Made by a program: the position numbers and the translations under genes. The notes under the pieces are model-generated. The model saw nothing but the letters and a program-made list of their open reading frames with translations, made no database searches and had not been told where the DNA came from. From Bacillota bacterium (GTDB lineage: Bacteria; Bacillota; Clostridia; Peptostreptococcales; Anaerovoracaceae), in NCBI GenBank assembly GCA_016302545.1, contig JAEDNK010000071.1, positions 1-7,559 of the forward strand: a stretch of DNA of 7,559 bases. Reading direction: 5' to 3'. Shown one piece after another: positions 5,745 through 7,559 of this stretch; position 1 is the first letter of the stretch; the number at the start of each line of letters is the position of its first letter.

Positions 5745-6485
5745 ATGGAAGGTAAAAAGGAAAAATTTCTTGTGCAGGTTCTGAATGAAGTCAAATTTGG
5801 CTATGACCAGCCGGAAATCAAGGCAGAACTTGAAGATCATATTTATGAGAGAAGTCAATGGCTTCAGGAAAAAGGAATGAGTGCGGAAGACGCTGAGGAT
5901 GAGGCGGTTCGCAGAATGGGTAATCCAAAAGAACTGGGTAAGCAACTCAATAAAATTCATAATCAATGGGTTGGATTAATATGGATATACACCAGTATTA
6001 TAATGTTTTTTACCGTGGCTGCGGCTGTTGTGTTTGGATTGCGGTCTATTGGACCGACTCTGGCACAGCGATACGAAGAAGCGAGAGATGAAGCGGCGGG
6101 AATAGGAAAACTGAAATATCATGTAGAGTGTGATGAAACCCTTTTTCTGAATGATTATTCTATAAGTTTTACTGATGTTTACTGCCAGGAATATGCGGGC
6201 GACAGTTACATTCTAACGATTTTTTATGAGCATAAGGGTGATGCAGGCGAGGAGTTTTACAAATACCTTGACGAAAAAACATTTCTCGATAAAAACGGAA
6301 ACCCTTATGCAAAACAGACGAAAGACGGAAACAGCCTAATATTTTCTGCTAGAGAAAGATATGTGATTATGTCTATGCCTGATTTGTCACAGGACTGTAT
6401 TTACATTGATTACAGCATTTTCGGGCAAGAGGCGACGGGATGCATTGACCTTTCATTTTTGTTTGAGAAAGCGGGGTGTGAGTGA
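5745..6485 (+). CDS. HAAS-like/DUF1700-type membrane protein with ectodomain
   Basis: A 246-residue single-pass membrane protein. Residues 1-72 form a charged helical cytoplasmic domain with the pattern of HAAS/DUF1700 domains: AELEDHIYERSQWLQEKGM, then SAEDAEDEAVRRMGNPKELGKQL. A membrane helix spans about 75-99. Residues 100-246 should lie outside the cell and look beta-rich, ending in IYIDYSIFGQEATGCIDL. Five cysteines (129, 147, 218, 233, 245) fall in this part, so disulfides are possible. I do not recognise the ectodomain family. ATG 5745 has an AAAAGGGG site (5726-5733). Position directly after padR suggests that the cytoplasmic domain communicates with PadR while the ectodomain senses an outside signal; this is inference. 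Alternatively both proteins are the regulated effectors. The next gene starts after a 1-base gap. Confidence 0.75.
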   Translation: MEGKKEKFLVQVLNEVKFGYDQPEIKAELEDHIYERSQWLQEKGMSAEDAEDEAVRRMGNPKELGKQLNKIHNQWVGLIWIYTSIIMFFTVAAAVVFGLRSIGPTLAQRYEEARDEAAGIGKLKYHVECDETLFLNDYSISFTDVYCQEYAGDSYILTIFYEHKGDAGEEFYKYLDEKTFLDKNGNPYAKQTKDGNSLIFSARERYVIMSMPDLSQDCIYIDYSIFGQEATGCIDLSFLFEKAGCE

Positions 6486-6486
6486 T

Positions 6487-7224
6487 ATGAAATTAGGAAA
6501 AGGAAAGCACCAGTGTATCAGTCTTTCACGCGGACAGAAAATAATAATAAATCTTTTGCTGATTGCTTTGTCGGCGGTGGTACTATACTGGGCATTGTAT
6601 GTGAACGTATGGTACGAGAGGTCAAGTAATGCAGCCCTCGAAAAAACGTTGACAGGGCAGTTGGGAATAACAAAACCTTATGACATTGTAGCGGATTACA
6701 AATATAACAAAGGAGAATCGTCGTACGAAAGGGTCGTTTATGTGCGGTCAAATATTCATGACGAAGAACTTTACGTTATTGCGGCAATAAGCATGGATTC
6801 TTCGGGAAAAAAATACTGGATTTCAGAGCCATATTTTGATAAACTCAGTGAACCGAATGAATTCGGCTGGTTTTATGTGGGAGAACCGGATGACAATAAC
6901 TGGTCATATTTTATGGGTGACGGGGATTTCATAGAACTTGGGACAAGTAACTATGGCAAACTTGTTAATGATGCAGCGGCAGATAGTTGGTATATTGAGC
7001 TTGATTGTCTGAACGACTATGGAAACAGTATGAATGGCAAGCATCTCAGTAGTTTCACACCGGATATTGTATTTACGGTCAATAAAAAGGTCGGAAGCGT
7101 TGAGTGGATTGAGATATCTGAGAGATGCAAGGCGTTGGGAATGACACTGACCGATGAACAGGCTCGTGAATTTACAAAAAAGCTTATCAAAAGTCACGAC
7201 AATTTTCTTGCCTCAAATGCATAA
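6487..7224 (+). CDS. Unknown single-pass membrane protein with ectodomain
   Basis: A 245-residue protein I do not recognise. Residues 1-17 are basic (KLGKGK, SRGQK), followed by a membrane helix at about 18-40, so the N-terminus should be inside and residues 45-245 outside. There is no lipobox and no clear signal-peptidase site. The outer part is rich in aromatic and acidic residues (EFGWFYVGEPDDNNWSYF at 125-142), has two cysteines (174, 214), and ends in a predicted helix (TLTDEQAREFTKKLI, 220-234). ATG 6487 follows the previous stop (6483-6485) after one base, with only a weak GGGGTG site at 6473-6478 inside the upstream gene, so translational coupling is likely. An upstream in-frame start at 6406 would overlap the preceding gene and is not preferred. 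Its place as last gene of the padR operon suggests a role with the HAAS-like protein, perhaps as co-sensor or target. Confidence 0.7.
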   Translation: MKLGKGKHQCISLSRGQKIIINLLLIALSAVVLYWALYVNVWYERSSNAALEKTLTGQLGITKPYDIVADYKYNKGESSYERVVYVRSNIHDEELYVIAAISMDSSGKKYWISEPYFDKLSEPNEFGWFYVGEPDDNNWSYFMGDGDFIELGTSNYGKLVNDAAADSWYIELDCLNDYGNSMNGKHLSSFTPDIVFTVNKKVGSVEWIEISERCKALGMTLTDEQAREFTKKLIKSHDNFLASNA

Positions 7225-7232
7225 TGTAAAAA

Positions 7233-7257
7233 GAAAGGACCCTGCCCGGGTCCTTTT
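7233..7257. terminator. Bidirectional terminator between the padR operon and dapA
   Basis: AAAGGACCC (7234-7242) pairs with GGGTCCTTT (7248-7256) around a 5-base loop. T residues follow on the + strand, and the upstream A/G-rich run gives TTTCTTTTT on the - strand. The hairpin fits exactly between the convergent stops at 7224 and 7258, so it can end both transcripts. Confidence 0.9.
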
Positions 7258-7559
7258 CTATAGCGGCAGCAGTCCGTACTCACTGAGTTCATCGTATAGC
7301 CGGTACTGAGTCTTATTTGACGGAGGACACAGGGGCAGCCTGTATTCCAGATTGCACATACCCATCATGTAGAGAGCGGCCTTGATTGGAATTGGGTTAA
7401 CCTCGCTGAAAACAGCATCAATCAGCGGTTTCAACGCAACTTGTTCAGCTCCCGCCAATCGAACACGTCCTTCCAGATAATGATGTATCATTCGGCTGAA
7501 CCGTGCAGGAATAATATTTGAAACAGTTGAAATACAGCCGATTCCGCCCAGAGACAGGA
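7258..7559 (-). CDS. dapA: 4-hydroxy-tetrahydrodipicolinate synthase (DapA), C-terminal part
   Basis: The frame is open from the window edge to TAG at 7258-7260, giving about 100 residues of the C-terminus; the start and the catalytic lysine region lie outside. The visible sequence fits the DapA family: SLGGIGCISTVSNIIPARFS near the edge (family pattern GxxGxIS..SN..P), then EVNPIPIKAAL, a MGM turn, RLPLCPPS and a final YGLLPL, comparable to the NPIPVKxA ... LRLP ... GLL ending of E. coli DapA. The enzyme condenses pyruvate with aspartate semialdehyde in lysine and diaminopimelate synthesis, which also feeds dipicolinate for spores. Other class I aldolases of the family (for example N-acetylneuraminate lyase) are possible but less like this ending. 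It converges on the padR operon with a shared terminator; ATG 7491 is internal. Confidence 0.88.
   Translation of the reverse strand, partial: LSLGGIGCISTVSNIIPARFSRMIHHYLEGRVRLAGAEQVALKPLIDAVFSEVNPIPIKAALYMMGMCNLEYRLPLCPPSNKTQYRLYDELSEYGLLPL

Noticed and set aside
6406..6486. A 27-residue upstream extension of the last gene of the padR operon
   Set aside because: It overlaps the end of the HAAS-like gene in another frame; ATG 6487 sits one base after that stop, giving a normal coupled start before the membrane helix.

Overview
The window looks like a stretch of chromosome from a low-to-mid GC Gram-positive anaerobe, probably a Clostridia-class endospore-former. Evidence: AGGAGG-type ribosome sites before most genes, strong TTGACA/TATAAT promoters, U-tailed hairpin terminators, a YlbJ-type sporulation membrane protein, acetate kinase, and the order ylbJ - tmcAL(ylbM) - ... 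- rpmF, which echoes the Bacillus ylbJ-ylbM-ylbN-rpmF neighbourhood. The genus cannot be named from the sequence.

Region 1 (1-3501) is a conserved housekeeping block, all on +. It holds the 3' half of ylbJ, tmcAL (tRNA-Met cytidine acetate ligase), ackA (acetate kinase) and rpmF (ribosomal protein L32), closed by a strong hairpin terminator. tmcAL, ackA and rpmF each have a good-looking promoter at or just past the end of the preceding gene. The tmcAL promoter is so close to the ATG that a leaderless mRNA is predicted. The yceD/DUF177 gene that usually precedes rpmF is absent; ackA sits there instead.

Region 2 (3502-5248) starts with a small heptamer-based direct repeat. It then carries trmO (methylates t6A37 in tRNA) and a lipoprotein that I place in the DUF4300 family, ending in a large, possibly bidirectional terminator. 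TmcAL and TrmO are both anticodon-loop modification enzymes.

Region 3 (5249-7257) is an accessory signalling-type operon: a consensus promoter with an embedded inverted repeat, a short PadR-family repressor, a HAAS-like/single-TM protein with an unrecognised ectodomain, and a second single-TM protein with an unrecognised ectodomain, then a bidirectional-looking terminator. I read it as an autoregulated PadR module in which membrane proteins sense something outside the cell. This is the least explained and most interesting part of the window.

Region 4 (7258-7559, - strand) is the 3' end of a convergent dapA-type gene (4-hydroxy-tetrahydrodipicolinate synthase), cut by the window edge. There is no gene-free stretch longer than 300 bases, and I saw no tRNA, rRNA, CRISPR array or insertion sequence.
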